Shown one piece after another: positions 17,918 through 26,744 of a stretch of 64,000 nt of DNA. A program made the position numbers and the translations under genes. Within the stretch, counting starts at the first letter, position 1. Each line of letters opens with the position of its first letter. Below the pieces are notes generated by a model, which made no database searches, was not told the DNA's origin, and saw only the letters and a list, made by a program, of their open reading frames with translations. Source of the DNA: Bradyrhizobium sp. in8p8 (GTDB lineage Bacteria > Pseudomonadota > Alphaproteobacteria > Rhizobiales > Xanthobacteraceae); assembly GCF_000426845.1 (NCBI RefSeq), contig NZ_AUGD01000017.1:1-64000 (forward strand). The letters run 5' to 3'.

Positions 17918-18511
17918 GTAACTACCTGGTACCAAGGAATTGTTGCTCGACTAAATGATCCGCAAAGGACCTCAACATCACTTTCCTCCATCGCCGCTTA
18001 GCCATGCCGACTTGGTTCAGCTGCCAAATCGTTCGAACGTTGCGCAACGCACTTTATCGCGATCTTTTCGGCCCAGATTGCTCGTCCTCCTGGCAAGTGG
18101 AAGCGCTTTGCGTTGATTGTAAACATCCAGCCTGGCTGAATTGCTGCGAAGCAGGAATTGGTGGAGGGTAGCATCATACAAAAAGGATACACAAAAGGCT
18201 GAGGATAGCGACGGCTATCCCGAAGGCCAACCCAGCGCCAACTAGCGCGGATATTGGTATCCAGCTTGATCCAGCTTTCTGGTTCATAAGGGCGTCCCGC
18301 ATCCCTTCCGCCTATTCTTATTTGCACGATGGACGAAGCGAGCGCCGCATCCAACGCGCGACAGTTTTAAGCCGTCTCCAAAATAACAATAGAGCATTTT
18401 GCTTAAACAAGCAAGCTCATGATAGTCTTGCATACAAGACATCGCGATGCAGCGAGCCCGCGGAAGCAGTTGGCTAGATGGGTAAGGGCTCGATCATTAC
18501 GGATATGGCTG
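17918..18511. other. Non-coding stretch between divergent genes
   Basis: About 590 bp between the hydrolase gene and the PepSY-like gene. A 118-codon minus-strand frame at 17998-18354 has no recognisable family, a poor start and unusual composition, and I do not call it. The AT-rich right half holds two inverted repeats, listed separately. Base composition is clearly lower in GC than the flanking genes. Confidence 0.5.
18399..18440. promoter_or_regulatory. Two adjacent 6-4-6 palindromes (candidate operators)
   Basis: TTGCTT-AAAC-AAGCAA at 18399-18414 and GTCTTG-CATA-CAAGAC at 18425-18440 are both perfect 6-bp inverted repeats with 4-bp centres, spaced 26 bp centre to centre. The second resembles GntR/FCD-type operators (CTTG-TATA-CAAG). 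They lie 72-113 bp before the start of the PepSY-like gene. No GntR gene is in the window. Confidence 0.45.
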
Positions 18512-19111
18512 ATGTCAAAGACAATCCAGTATCTCATTCCTCTCCTGCCGCTCGTGGCGTGCTCGCCGTCGCAGGCGATCGTTTGGTCCGACGCAACGAC
18601 GCTTCTCTTGCAGGATCAAGCTGCAGTTCAAGTCGACAAAGAGGATGCCGACAATGATGCGGCTAGACGTGAACTCGAACTCTTCCGCGAAGCCAAAGTG
18701 TCATTGCGGCGGGCGATCGCGATCGCGCAGCAACTGCACGCGGGGTCGAGAGCTGCGGATGTCACCTTCGATAGCTCGTCGGGGTCTGCCGTTTACAAGG
18801 TAAGAACGACCCGTAAAGCTCGGATCTGGGAAAATGCAATCGACGGGAAGACCGGAGAGGTTGCGGGCCATGAAACCGTCATGTCCCTCGAGAATCTGGA
18901 TACTGAGGATCGGAATAACTTCGTCGCCCTGGAGAGCGTTCGGCTAAAATTGTCGGACGCCGTGCTTATCGCGGAGAAGGCCGCAGACGGAAAGGCGATT
19001 GGCGCAAGTCTTCTGAACAACGATGGTAAGCTGCAGTTCCTCGTCTTGATCGTTAGCGGCAACCACTTGAAGGAGGTTATTCTCGAATCGCCCGGAGCAA
19101 GGAGTCCATGA
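18512..19111 (+). CDS. PepSY-like lipoprotein
   Basis: 199-residue exported protein. MSKTIQYLIPLLPLVAC gives a lipobox (C17). The mature part has two repeats that resemble PepSY domains: AKVSLRRAIAIAQQL ... KARIWENAIDGKTGEVAG and VRLKLSDAVLIAEKAA ... FLVLIVSGNHLKEVILES. Small PepSY proteins are periplasmic and are thought to bind or inhibit peptidases or bind metal-related ligands. The frame opens at 18419, but the ATG at 18512 begins the signal peptide. It stands alone, 214 bp before the acyl carrier protein. Confidence 0.65.
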   Translation: MSKTIQYLIPLLPLVACSPSQAIVWSDATTLLLQDQAAVQVDKEDADNDAARRELELFREAKVSLRRAIAIAQQLHAGSRAADVTFDSSSGSAVYKVRTTRKARIWENAIDGKTGEVAGHETVMSLENLDTEDRNNFVALESVRLKLSDAVLIAEKAADGKAIGASLLNNDGKLQFLVLIVSGNHLKEVILESPGARSP

Positions 19112-19324
19112 TCGCTCTCTTGCCTTCCCTATGATCCGGCTCCGTGGTGCGGCTAAACGTCCTCATCAGTCGGCGTTAGTCGTCGACATCGCAATAACGG
19201 CGGATCCGAGGCGCGTGGCCCACTTCAGCGTCGATCAATGTCCCGTGGGCTTCACCGCGGCTTTCATTTGTGGCGGCTACAGGGAACCGCTTCCTCCCTT
19301 GACGCGTTTTTGGAATACGCGGCA

Positions 19325-19597
19325 ATGTTCGATGGTGCCGGATCGGGGACCCCAGCCGTGGATAGCCTTAGCCATCGGATCAGAGAAATAGTTGGCCGGC
19401 ATTTGAATGTTGCGCCGGAAAAGATCACCGACTCGGCGCGGTTTATCGAGGATCTGGGTGCCGATAGCCTTGACACAATTGAGCTCATCATAGCCTTCGA
19501 AGAGGCCTTCGGCTGCGAGATTCCCGACGAGGTCGCAGAGTCGATCGTCACCGTGGCAGACGCGAGGCAGTATCTTGAAGGCAAAGTAAAGACGTAG
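19325..19597 (+). CDS. Acyl carrier protein (stand-alone)
   Basis: 90-residue carrier protein with the 4'-phosphopantetheine attachment motif DLGADSLDTIEL (serine of DSL) and a family-typical body (ERIT-like PEKITDSARFIEDLG; FEEAFGCEIPDEVAESI). The frame begins earlier at 19238, but the ATG at 19325 with GGAA upstream gives the normal length. No ketosynthase or fatty-acid synthase gene lies nearby, so it is not the housekeeping AcpP locus. It may serve a specialised acyl transfer. Confidence 0.85.
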   Translation: MFDGAGSGTPAVDSLSHRIREIVGRHLNVAPEKITDSARFIEDLGADSLDTIELIIAFEEAFGCEIPDEVAESIVTVADARQYLEGKVKT

Positions 19598-19996
19598 TCA
19601 GTTATGCCTACGGCGGGCGTTGCGTAGGTGGGCCGATGGGGATCGATCGCCCGCGGTCGCGTATCCTCCTTTGGTTTGCGGCAATTCGTTGCGAGGCGAC
19701 GCCTTGCGAGGTTGCACTGCCATCGTTCCCTTTGCCGAACACCACCGTAGGATCGCGTATCGATCCTCCTGCTTTGCGCGCAACCAAGGGCTTCACCGCA
19801 GGCCGGCGTCCGGCAGCGGCGACCCAATCGGTCTTGGCCGAGCGCCTGACCACCGCCAGAGCGCCCATCGCGAGCCGAGAATGATCGACAAAATTGTTGC
19901 TGAGCAGACGTCTGTCACCGCCAGCGCACTATCGCTCCTGACTCCATTGGCTCTCATCCAGCCTGGACATCCTGGCATTTTGTATGGCGCCGGCGC
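19598..19996. other. Intergenic region between the acyl carrier gene and marR
   Basis: About 400 bp. A short inverted repeat CCTACG ... CGTAGG (10-base loop) follows the acyl carrier gene but has no T-run, so it is a weak terminator candidate. Short frames on both strands show no family features and are not called. Confidence 0.4.
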
Positions 19997-20026
19997 TTGA
20001 CTGCTATATATGAGCTAGCTTATAAT
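19997..20026 (+). promoter_or_regulatory. marR-emrAB promoter with overlapping operator
   Basis: A near-consensus sigma-70 promoter: TTGACT at 19997-20002, an 18-base spacer and TATAAT at 20021-20026. A 16-bp palindrome TATGAGCTAGCTTATA (20009-20024, one mismatched pair around AGCTAGCT) covers the spacer and -10 box. This is where an autorepressing MarR dimer would be expected to bind. Transcription would begin about 20032-20034, which excludes the ATG at 20038 as a normally led start. Confidence 0.75.
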
Positions 20027-20052
20027 ATATTAAAGTTATGGAGATTGAACTT

Positions 20053-20535
20053 ATGAGCCGCGGTTCTGTAGACCAGAATTTTCTGTTTACTCTCGCCGAG
20101 CTGACACGCGTCCTTCGCGTGTATGCAGACAAGGAAGCCGCGCGGTTTGGCATCACCCGGGCGCAGTGGGCGGTCCTGGCCAAGGTGGAGCGCAACGAGG
20201 GCATGAGCCAGGCGGAACTTGCCGATCAGATGGAGATGCAGCCGATCACGTTGACGCGGCTGGTTGACAAGCTGTGCGAGAGCGATTGGATCGAGCGGCG
20301 GGGGGATGCAAACGATCGTCGCATCAAACGGCTTCATCTTCGGAAAGCTGGACGTCAATTGCTCGGCAAATTGAGCGGTCTGCGATCCGAACTCACGGCG
20401 ACCGCGCTCGACGGCATTCTCCCGGCGGACGCCCACCGTCTTTTGACACAACTGGAAGCGATCAAGGAAAACGTGCGCAACGCAATTCAAAATGCTGGAG
20501 CCGAGCAGGTACGCAAGGAGCCGCGCTATGGCTGA
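20053..20535 (+). CDS. MarR-family transcriptional regulator
   Basis: 160-residue winged-helix repressor. The DNA-binding core runs from GITRAQWAVLAKVERNEGMSQAELADQMEMQPITLTRLVDKL through the wing D-NDRRIKRLHL. A start at 20038 is possible, but the promoter lies too close. The ATG at 20053 has GGAG 8 bases upstream and is preferred. The gene overlaps emrA by 8 bases and presumably represses its own efflux operon until a toxic phenolic or drug-like ligand binds. Confidence 0.9.
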   Translation: MSRGSVDQNFLFTLAELTRVLRVYADKEAARFGITRAQWAVLAKVERNEGMSQAELADQMEMQPITLTRLVDKLCESDWIERRGDANDRRIKRLHLRKAGRQLLGKLSGLRSELTATALDGILPADAHRLLTQLEAIKENVRNAIQNAGAEQVRKEPRYG

Positions 20536-21694
20536 TCAGGTCGTCAAATTCGCGCCTGAGCAGAAGGCCGCGCCCGACGGCAAGCCGACTAGGAAGGTCG
20601 CTGCCGAACCGCGCCGCCGCATGATGGCGGGTCTGCGCCGTTATCGCCGTCCCCTTCTGTTGGTGGTGCTGCCCATTGCTGCCACACTCGGCGGACTGGC
20701 ATTTTACCTGCACGGCGGACGTTATGTCAGCACCGACGATGCCTATGTCGGCGCCCAGAAGGTGCTGGTGACGCCCGACATCTCTGGCAAGATTTTGAAG
20801 GTGATCGTGAAGGAGGGCCAATCGGTCAAGCGCGGCGACGAGCTGTTCGAGATCGACCCCGTTCCGTTCCGCCTCGCGGTGGACGAGGCCAAGGCGCAGC
20901 TCGCGCAGGCCCGCACCACTTACGACAACCTCGTCGCCAACATCAAGATCTATGGCGACATGCTCGATCTGGCCCAGCAGGGCATCGATCTGAAGAAGCG
21001 CGATGTCGAGCGCAAGCAGGCGCTGGTGAAGAGCAATTTTGGCTCGCAGCTCGACCTCGACAACGCCTCGACGGCATTGGTCACCGCCGGCGGGCAGGCG
21101 CAATACATCAAGCAGCAACTCTCCAACGCCAAGACGCAATTGCTCGGCAACCCCGAATTGCCGCTGGAGCAATTCCCCCCCTACGCGCAGGCCAAGGCCA
21201 AGCTGGACGATGCGCAGCGCAATCTCGACCACACGGTGCTGCGAGCTCCGATGGAAGGCGTGGCGACGCAGGTCGAGCAGATCCAGCTCGGACGCTACGT
21301 TGCAGCCGGCACGCCCGTCTTCTCCATCATCGATGTCGCGCACCCCTGGGTCGATGCCAATCCGAAGGAGAGCGATCTCACCCACGTCACCGAAGGGCAG
21401 TCCGTCACGCTTGAGGTCGACGCCTTCCCGAACCACGTGTTCAAGGGCACGATCGGCTCGCTCTCGCCAGGCACCGGCGCGCAGTTCGCGATCCTCCCGC
21501 CGCAGAACGCCACCGGCAATTTCGTTAAGGTGGTGCAGCGCGTTCCGGTGCGGATCTATTTCGACGAGCACGACAAATACGTCGCCAAGCTGAAGGCCGG
21601 CATGAGCGTCTACGCCACCATCGATACCGGGCATAAGCGCACGCTCGCGGGCCTGCTCGGTCTGTCGGCAACCGCCAATCAGGACAAGGACTGA
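20528..21694 (+). CDS. emrA: HlyD/EmrA-family membrane fusion protein
   Basis: 388-residue periplasmic adaptor of a tripartite efflux pump. It has an N-terminal cytoplasmic segment, one transmembrane helix (about 43-60), the first lipoyl half (YVSTDDAYVGAQKVLVTPDISG), a coiled-coil hairpin (~110-220), the second lipoyl half (TVLRAPMEGVATQVEQIQLG) and a beta-barrel domain. The start at 20528 (MADQVVKF) is chosen over an upstream frame at 20492 because it begins inside the marR stop region, as in coupled operons. It works with the next gene. Confidence 0.93.
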   Translation: MADQVVKFAPEQKAAPDGKPTRKVAAEPRRRMMAGLRRYRRPLLLVVLPIAATLGGLAFYLHGGRYVSTDDAYVGAQKVLVTPDISGKILKVIVKEGQSVKRGDELFEIDPVPFRLAVDEAKAQLAQARTTYDNLVANIKIYGDMLDLAQQGIDLKKRDVERKQALVKSNFGSQLDLDNASTALVTAGGQAQYIKQQLSNAKTQLLGNPELPLEQFPPYAQAKAKLDDAQRNLDHTVLRAPMEGVATQVEQIQLGRYVAAGTPVFSIIDVAHPWVDANPKESDLTHVTEGQSVTLEVDAFPNHVFKGTIGSLSPGTGAQFAILPPQNATGNFVKVVQRVPVRIYFDEHDKYVAKLKAGMSVYATIDTGHKRTLAGLLGLSATANQDKD

Positions 21695-21698
21695 CCTG

Positions 21699-23243
21699 AT
21701 GTCGGGCCCACTTCCTCCGGGTCTACGCCGGAACATGGTGACCATCTGCGCCATGACCGCAACGATCATGCAGGCGCTGGATACCACGATTGCCAATGTG
21801 GCCCTGCCCTACATGCAGGGCACGCTGTCGGCGTCGCAGGATCAGATCAACTGGGTGCTGACCTCCTATATCGTCGCTGCCGCCATCATGACGGCGCCTG
21901 TGGGGTGGATCGCCAACCGCTACGGGCGCAAGCGAATCTTCATCATATGCTCGGCCGGCTTCACCATTGCATCAGTGCTGTGCGGGCTCGCGCAGGACAT
22001 CAACCAGATGGTGCTGTTCCGCCTGCTGCAGGGCGTGTTCGGCGCGGCCCTGGTGCCGCTTTCGCAGACCGTGATGCTCGATTCCTACACGCTCCAGGAA
22101 CGGGCGAAGGCGATGGCGATCTGGGGCATGGGCGTGATGATGGGCCCGATCATGGGCCCGTCACTGGGCGCCTGGCTCACCGAGACCTATTCCTGGCACT
22201 GGGTGTTTTTCGTCAATCTTCCTTTTGGCGCACTGACGGTGCTCGGTCTGATAGCTTTCATGGACGAGACCAAGAAGGATCTCACGCTTCGGTTCGACTT
22301 CTTCGGCTTCGCGGCACTTGCAGTCGCCATCGGGTCCTTACAGCTAGCCCTTGACCGCGGTGAGCAGCTGGGGTGGCTCGAATCCAACGAAATCGTTGGC
22401 GAGTTCATCGTCTCGGCCGTGGGCTTCTACTACTTTTTCGCCCACTCCTTCACGACCGCGCGGCCGTTCATCCAGTTCGCGCTGTTCAAGGATCGCAATT
22501 TCGTGACGGGCTGCATCTTCATGACGGTGATGGGGTTGGTGCTGTACTCCACCATGGCGCTGGCCTCGCCCTACCTGCAGAACGTCATCGGCTATCCCAT
22601 CATTACCGCCGGCATGTTGCTAGCGAGCCGCGGCCTCGGCACGTTCCTGGCCATGATGATGGTCGGTCGCCTCATGCGCTATTTCGAGGCCCGTACGTTG
22701 ATCATCTCGGGACTCGCGCTGACGGCGGGCTCGCTGTTCCAGATGACCGGCTGGACCGAAATGACTCAAGTTCCGGAGATTGTCACCGTCAGCGTCTTCC
22801 AGGGTTTCGGTTTTGGCCTTGTTTTCGTGCCACTATCCACCGTTTCGTTTCTAACGCTTCCAAACCACCTGCGCACCGACGGCACCTCGATGCTGACGCT
22901 GTTGCGCAATGTCGCAAGCTCGATCGGGATCTCGATCGTGATCGCCCAACTCACCCAGGGAACGCGCCGCACTTATGCGATCCTGTCCGAACACATCAAC
23001 CCGTTCAACCACGCCCTGGAGATGCCTGATGTCAGGGGCATCATCAACCTGTCCACCGATGCTGGGCGCGCCATGGCGGACAAGATGGTCGCTGTTCAGG
23101 CTCAGATCATCGCATTCTCACAAGACTATCAACTCGTCATGCTGTTCATCCTCGTCTCGATCCCGCTCGCCATCATGATTGGATCTACGAAGGCCGCTCT
23201 GCGCAAGCAGACGGCAGGGCCAGAGCACGCAGTGATGGAATGA
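21699..23243 (+). CDS. emrB: EmrB-type MFS drug exporter (DHA2, 14 TM)
   Basis: 514-residue proton antiporter of the DHA2 family with about 14 hydrophobic helices. Signature motifs are visible: LDTTIANVALPYMQG in helix 1, GWIANRYGRKRIF (motif A) and GPIMGPSLGAWLTE (motif C). It is 4 bp after emrA. With EmrA and an outer-membrane TolC it would export hydrophobic toxicants. The 242 bp downstream hold no gene I can support. Confidence 0.93.
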   Translation: MSGPLPPGLRRNMVTICAMTATIMQALDTTIANVALPYMQGTLSASQDQINWVLTSYIVAAAIMTAPVGWIANRYGRKRIFIICSAGFTIASVLCGLAQDINQMVLFRLLQGVFGAALVPLSQTVMLDSYTLQERAKAMAIWGMGVMMGPIMGPSLGAWLTETYSWHWVFFVNLPFGALTVLGLIAFMDETKKDLTLRFDFFGFAALAVAIGSLQLALDRGEQLGWLESNEIVGEFIVSAVGFYYFFAHSFTTARPFIQFALFKDRNFVTGCIFMTVMGLVLYSTMALASPYLQNVIGYPIITAGMLLASRGLGTFLAMMMVGRLMRYFEARTLIISGLALTAGSLFQMTGWTEMTQVPEIVTVSVFQGFGFGLVFVPLSTVSFLTLPNHLRTDGTSMLTLLRNVASSIGISIVIAQLTQGTRRTYAILSEHINPFNHALEMPDVRGIINLSTDAGRAMADKMVAVQAQIIAFSQDYQLVMLFILVSIPLAIMIGSTKAALRKQTAGPEHAVME

Positions 23244-23485
23244 GGACACGCTGCCGCTCCTCGGCGAGCTCGGCTGCTTTGTATTTAGCGATCCATGGCC
23301 GAACAAGGTTCCGCGAGATCTCATTTCAACCTTTGTCGAGTCAGCGTCGCAGGGCACTATCAGCGCTTTGGAACGTGGTACAACGATCAGTCCATAGTGG
23401 CCGTCGAGACAGATCAGTCAACCGCTTTCAGGGGAGCAAATGTGGGCTCCGAAAGAAGCGCGCGTCAGGCGCACGGAAGTTGGAC

Positions 23486-24997
23486 CTATGACTGCGCGTG
23501 CGCGGTCTTGATGGCAGCTCTATCGATTTCACCCGCGTCGTTTTTCAGAAGATTATCGACGAACACCACGATCTTCGGCCGCTTGTAGCGCGCGATGAGA
23601 CTGCCCGCGAAATCGACGATCTCGTCCGCGGTCGTTGTCTTCGAAGGTTGCAACACGCACACCGCCTTCACCGCTTCGCCCCATTGCGGATCGGGTACGC
23701 CGATGACGACGACTTCGGCAATGGAAGCATGCTGACGGATCGCGTTCTCGACCTCGGCCGGATAGACATTCTCACCACCGGTCTTAATCAGTTCCTTTTC
23801 CGGCGCGCGGCCCGCGTACCAGAGATAGCCGTCGGCGTCGAAATAGCCTATGTCGCCGGTGTGGTGCAAGCTGTTGCGAGACGTGTACGCGGTATCGGCT
23901 TCGAGATTCCAGTAGCCCTTGAAGACCGTCGGCCCGCGCACAACGATCTCGCCGGTTTCGCCGCTCGGCCTCGGACGATCGTCGCCATCCACGACAGCGA
24001 TGCTGCGCCAGAACAGCGGACGCCCCGCGGACTTCGGCCGGTCGCGGTAGCGCGACAGCGTCGCCAGACCCGACGTCTCCGATTGACCGAAGGTGACCCA
24101 GAACGCTGCTTGGGGACACTCGCGTTCGAACCGTTCGATCGTTGCCGGTGAATCGAGCCCCGTCACTGCACGTAGCGACGATAATTGGCCCGGCTTGGCC
24201 TGATCCAGGATGCCGCCCAGCATCGGCGCGAACTCGGACATCACGGTGACCTTTTCGGCTTCGATGTCGCGCGCCGCCTGCGCGGCATCGAGCTTCGCCG
24301 AGATCACGCTGGCGCCGCCCGCCTGCTGCGTCGTCAGCATTAACCCGAGGCCCGCGACATGAAACAGTGGCAGCACGCCGAGGGTTACGTCACGCTCATT
24401 AAGTTGCCAAACGCCGACCAGCGAAGACTGCGCCATCAGCATGCCCATCTGCGACAGCAGCGCGCCGCGCGGACGGCCGCCGACGGCCGCGGTATGGATG
24501 ATCATGAAGCCCGCATCGCCATCGACCGACGTGGACGGCAGCGGCGTATCGCTCTCCGAGAGTTGCGAGAACGGCGTCAGCGCGGCATGCGCGGCACCGA
24601 TACCGAAATAATATCGCGCGGAGGGCAACGACCCCTGCTGGGCCACGATCGCCTCGTGATAGTCGGCGCCCGCAATGACGACCACAGGCGCACTATCGGC
24701 AAGGACATAGGCGATCTCATCCGGCTGCAGGCGATAATTGACCGGCAGCAGGATGGCTCCGAGCAGCGCCACCGCACCGATCAGTTCGACCATCTCCATG
24801 CAGTTCTGCGAGAGAATGCCGATGCGATCGCCCGGCTTCACGCCAAGGCTAGCGAGACCGCCCGCCAACCGCTCGATGCTGCGGAGATATTCCGCATGCG
24901 TCACCCGCCTGCCCTTGACGATGAAAGCAATTCGATCGGGATAAAGCTCGGCGTTGCGGCGATAGATATCGCCGAAGGTCACGCTTCTCAGGCTCAT
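23486..24997 (-). CDS. Class I adenylate-forming acyl-CoA ligase with altered motifs
   Basis: 503 residues aligned along the whole AMP-binding family (motifs near GRAPEKELIKTGGENVYPAEVE and VPDPQWGEAVKA are normal). The phosphate loop, usually YTSGTTG-PKG, reads HTAAVGGRPRGALLS (168-182), so its serine/threonine pattern and lysine are lost. The C-terminal catalytic lysine (normally GKI-R) is Glu490 in AGEIDR. The protein may be an inactive or divergent subfamily member, perhaps with a CoA-binding or partial-reaction role. It is in line with the BadH-like dehydrogenase gene (21 bp gap), likely one transcript. Confidence 0.8.
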   Translation of the reverse strand: MSLRSVTFGDIYRRNAELYPDRIAFIVKGRRVTHAEYLRSIERLAGGLASLGVKPGDRIGILSQNCMEMVELIGAVALLGAILLPVNYRLQPDEIAYVLADSAPVVVIAGADYHEAIVAQQGSLPSARYYFGIGAAHAALTPFSQLSESDTPLPSTSVDGDAGFMIIHTAAVGGRPRGALLSQMGMLMAQSSLVGVWQLNERDVTLGVLPLFHVAGLGLMLTTQQAGGASVISAKLDAAQAARDIEAEKVTVMSEFAPMLGGILDQAKPGQLSSLRAVTGLDSPATIERFERECPQAAFWVTFGQSETSGLATLSRYRDRPKSAGRPLFWRSIAVVDGDDRPRPSGETGEIVVRGPTVFKGYWNLEADTAYTSRNSLHHTGDIGYFDADGYLWYAGRAPEKELIKTGGENVYPAEVENAIRQHASIAEVVVIGVPDPQWGEAVKAVCVLQPSKTTTADEIVDFAGSLIARYKRPKIVVFVDNLLKNDAGEIDRAAIKTAHAQS

Positions 24998-25018
24998 AGC
25001 ACTATCCTCGCCGTAGAC

Positions 25019-25786
25019 TTAGCCATGCATCGTCAGACCGCCAGACACACTGATGGTTTGTCCGGTGATGAAGCCGGCATCGTCACTCAGCAAAAACGCG
25101 ATCATGCCCGGATAATCGTCCGGCTGGCCGAGCCGCCGCAGCGGGATCGCACGTGCGAGCCCTTCGGCGATCTTGCCGCCAGTCGGCGAGCTCTTGGTGA
25201 AGGCGTCGAATAGCGGCGTGTCGGTTGGCCCGGGGCATACGACGTTGAGGATGATGTTCTTGCGAGCGAGTTCGCGCGCCACTGTCTTGGTGAAAGAGAT
25301 TAACCCACCCTTGCACGCCGAATAGACAGCTTCACCGGAAGAGCCGACCCGGCCCGCGTCGGACGCAACGTTGACCACGCGCCCGAAGCCTCGCTCGACC
25401 ATCCGCCTGACCACGACGTGGTGCAGGTTAAGGGGACCATAGAGGTTGATGCCGATCACCTTGTCCCAGAACGCGCGATTGGTATCGAGAAACGGCACCG
25501 GAATATCCCAGCCGGCGACGTTGGCCAGCAATTCGGTCGGCCCCACGGCTGCCTCAAACTTGTCGGTGGCGGTTGCGACGGCGTCGCGATCGGTGATGTC
25601 GACCTGATAGGCCAGTAAGCGGCCGGGCTTGCCGGCAGCGAGCTTTACAGTGTCTTCGGCGCCCGTCAGGTTCTGATCGAATATCCCGACAACGCATCCT
25701 TCGTCGGCCAACCGCAGGGTCGTCGCCCGACCGATGCCGCTGGCGCCACCGGTCAAAATGACCCGCCGTCCGTCAAGTCCACGCAT
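25019..25786 (-). CDS. BadH-like short-chain dehydrogenase (hydroxyacyl-CoA dehydrogenase)
   Basis: 255-residue NAD-dependent SDR. The cofactor loop TGGASGIG is at 12-19, the catalytic Ser142 is in NVASDAGRVGSSGEAV, and the Y155-x3-K159 pair is in YSACK. The NVASDA-RVGSSGEAVY-ACKGG and DDAGFITGQ-SVSGGLTM stretches closely recall BadH, the 2-hydroxycyclohexanecarboxyl-CoA dehydrogenase of Rhodopseudomonas. It would oxidise a beta-hydroxyacyl-CoA to the keto form. Ribosome site GGGAGGATC. It lies between the altered ligase and a broken crotonase gene on the same strand. Confidence 0.88.
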   Translation of the reverse strand: MRGLDGRRVILTGGASGIGRATTLRLADEGCVVGIFDQNLTGAEDTVKLAAGKPGRLLAYQVDITDRDAVATATDKFEAAVGPTELLANVAGWDIPVPFLDTNRAFWDKVIGINLYGPLNLHHVVVRRMVERGFGRVVNVASDAGRVGSSGEAVYSACKGGLISFTKTVARELARKNIILNVVCPGPTDTPLFDAFTKSSPTGGKIAEGLARAIPLRRLGQPDDYPGMIAFLLSDDAGFITGQTISVSGGLTMHG

Positions 25787-25819
25787 ATGATCCTCCCGTT
25801 AACGTTCTTGTCGGTATTG

Positions 25820-26616
25820 TTATCGTCCCAGAAAGGCGCGGACTGCGCTTTTACCGAAACGCCTTGATGCCTCCTTCGCATCCGCGGTTTTCGCGATTGA
25901 CGCAAGGGTCTGCGCCTCGTCCTCTAACTGGCTTTCGAAAGTCCCGCTTGGCGCCGCCAGGAACAGTCGCTTTAGATCGCCATGGACCTCGGCCGGACCC
26001 GATGCCCACTCCCACCCGATCCGTTCTACTTCCGCAAGCACCTTGTCGTCATCGACCACGACATCGACGAACCCTGCCGACAAGACGGCATCGGCATTCA
26101 GCGTCTCGGCCAGCAGAAAGAAGCGCTGGGCGCGCGCGGAGCCCATGCGTGCCGTCAACGTCATGTTTGAGCCGTATCCGGACTGAAGCCGATCTTGGTG
26201 AACGCGGCCGTGATACGCGCCGACTTCGCCATCACGACGATATCGGCCGCGGCCGCCAGCGACACGCTGCCGCCGGCGACGTGGCTGTGCACGGCGACCA
26301 CGACCGGCGCGCGCATCTGCTTCATCCGGACGATCGCGGTACGGAGATCCGCGGTCCAGTGCTTGACCAGCGACGGCAGCGAATCGGACTGCCGTTCGAA
26401 GGCAGCAATATCGCCGCCGACGCTGAACATCTTGCCACGCGCCGAGATCAGCACAGCGCGCACATCTTCGCACTCCTCAGTTCGTCCATCGCAAGGCTGA
26501 ATTCGCGGCAAAACGCGATTAACGGGATTGCCCCAATCCGGCCGGTTGAAAACGATGCGAGCGAGCCCGTCCACGATGTCGCAGAGGAAACTCCTCGTCG
26601 GCGTCGTCAAGTTCAT
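25820..26616 (-). pseudogene. Enoyl-CoA hydratase (crotonase) gene with several frameshifts
   Basis: The start at 26616 (MNLTTPTRSF, GGAG upstream) leads into a crotonase (ARIVFNRPDWGNPVNR ... VLISARGKMFSVGGDIAAF ... GGSVSLAAAADIVV ... AAFTKIGFSPD). About 26500-26460 the reading departs from the family and returns; the neighbouring frame there encodes FCREFSLAMDEL, so two compensating indels exist. Near 26165 the frame breaks again: after SPDTAQT the old frame stops, while another frame continues as MTLTARMGSARAQ to a normal C-terminus at 25820. The encoded pieces are otherwise well conserved, so the lesions are recent or are sequence errors. Confidence 0.85.
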
Positions 26617-26744
26617 CTTTAGCTCCGGCGGTTGTCTCTCATCGAGTCTAGCGGCCAGAACAACTGCCAAAGGGCGACAATCGGTCCGGCGGTTGACGAA
26701 ATCTCTTGCCTGCGCCAATAATCGCGTTTATCAGTCGCTTTGAC

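Noticed and set aside
17998..18354. 118-codon minus-strand frame
   Set aside because: No recognisable family or domain, weak start context, and it covers AT-rich intergenic DNA; chance frame is more likely.
19598..19884. Several 60-90 codon frames and a small CCTACG/CGTAGG hairpin after the acyl carrier gene
   Set aside because: Frames lack start signals and similarity; the hairpin has no T-run, so I do not call a terminator.
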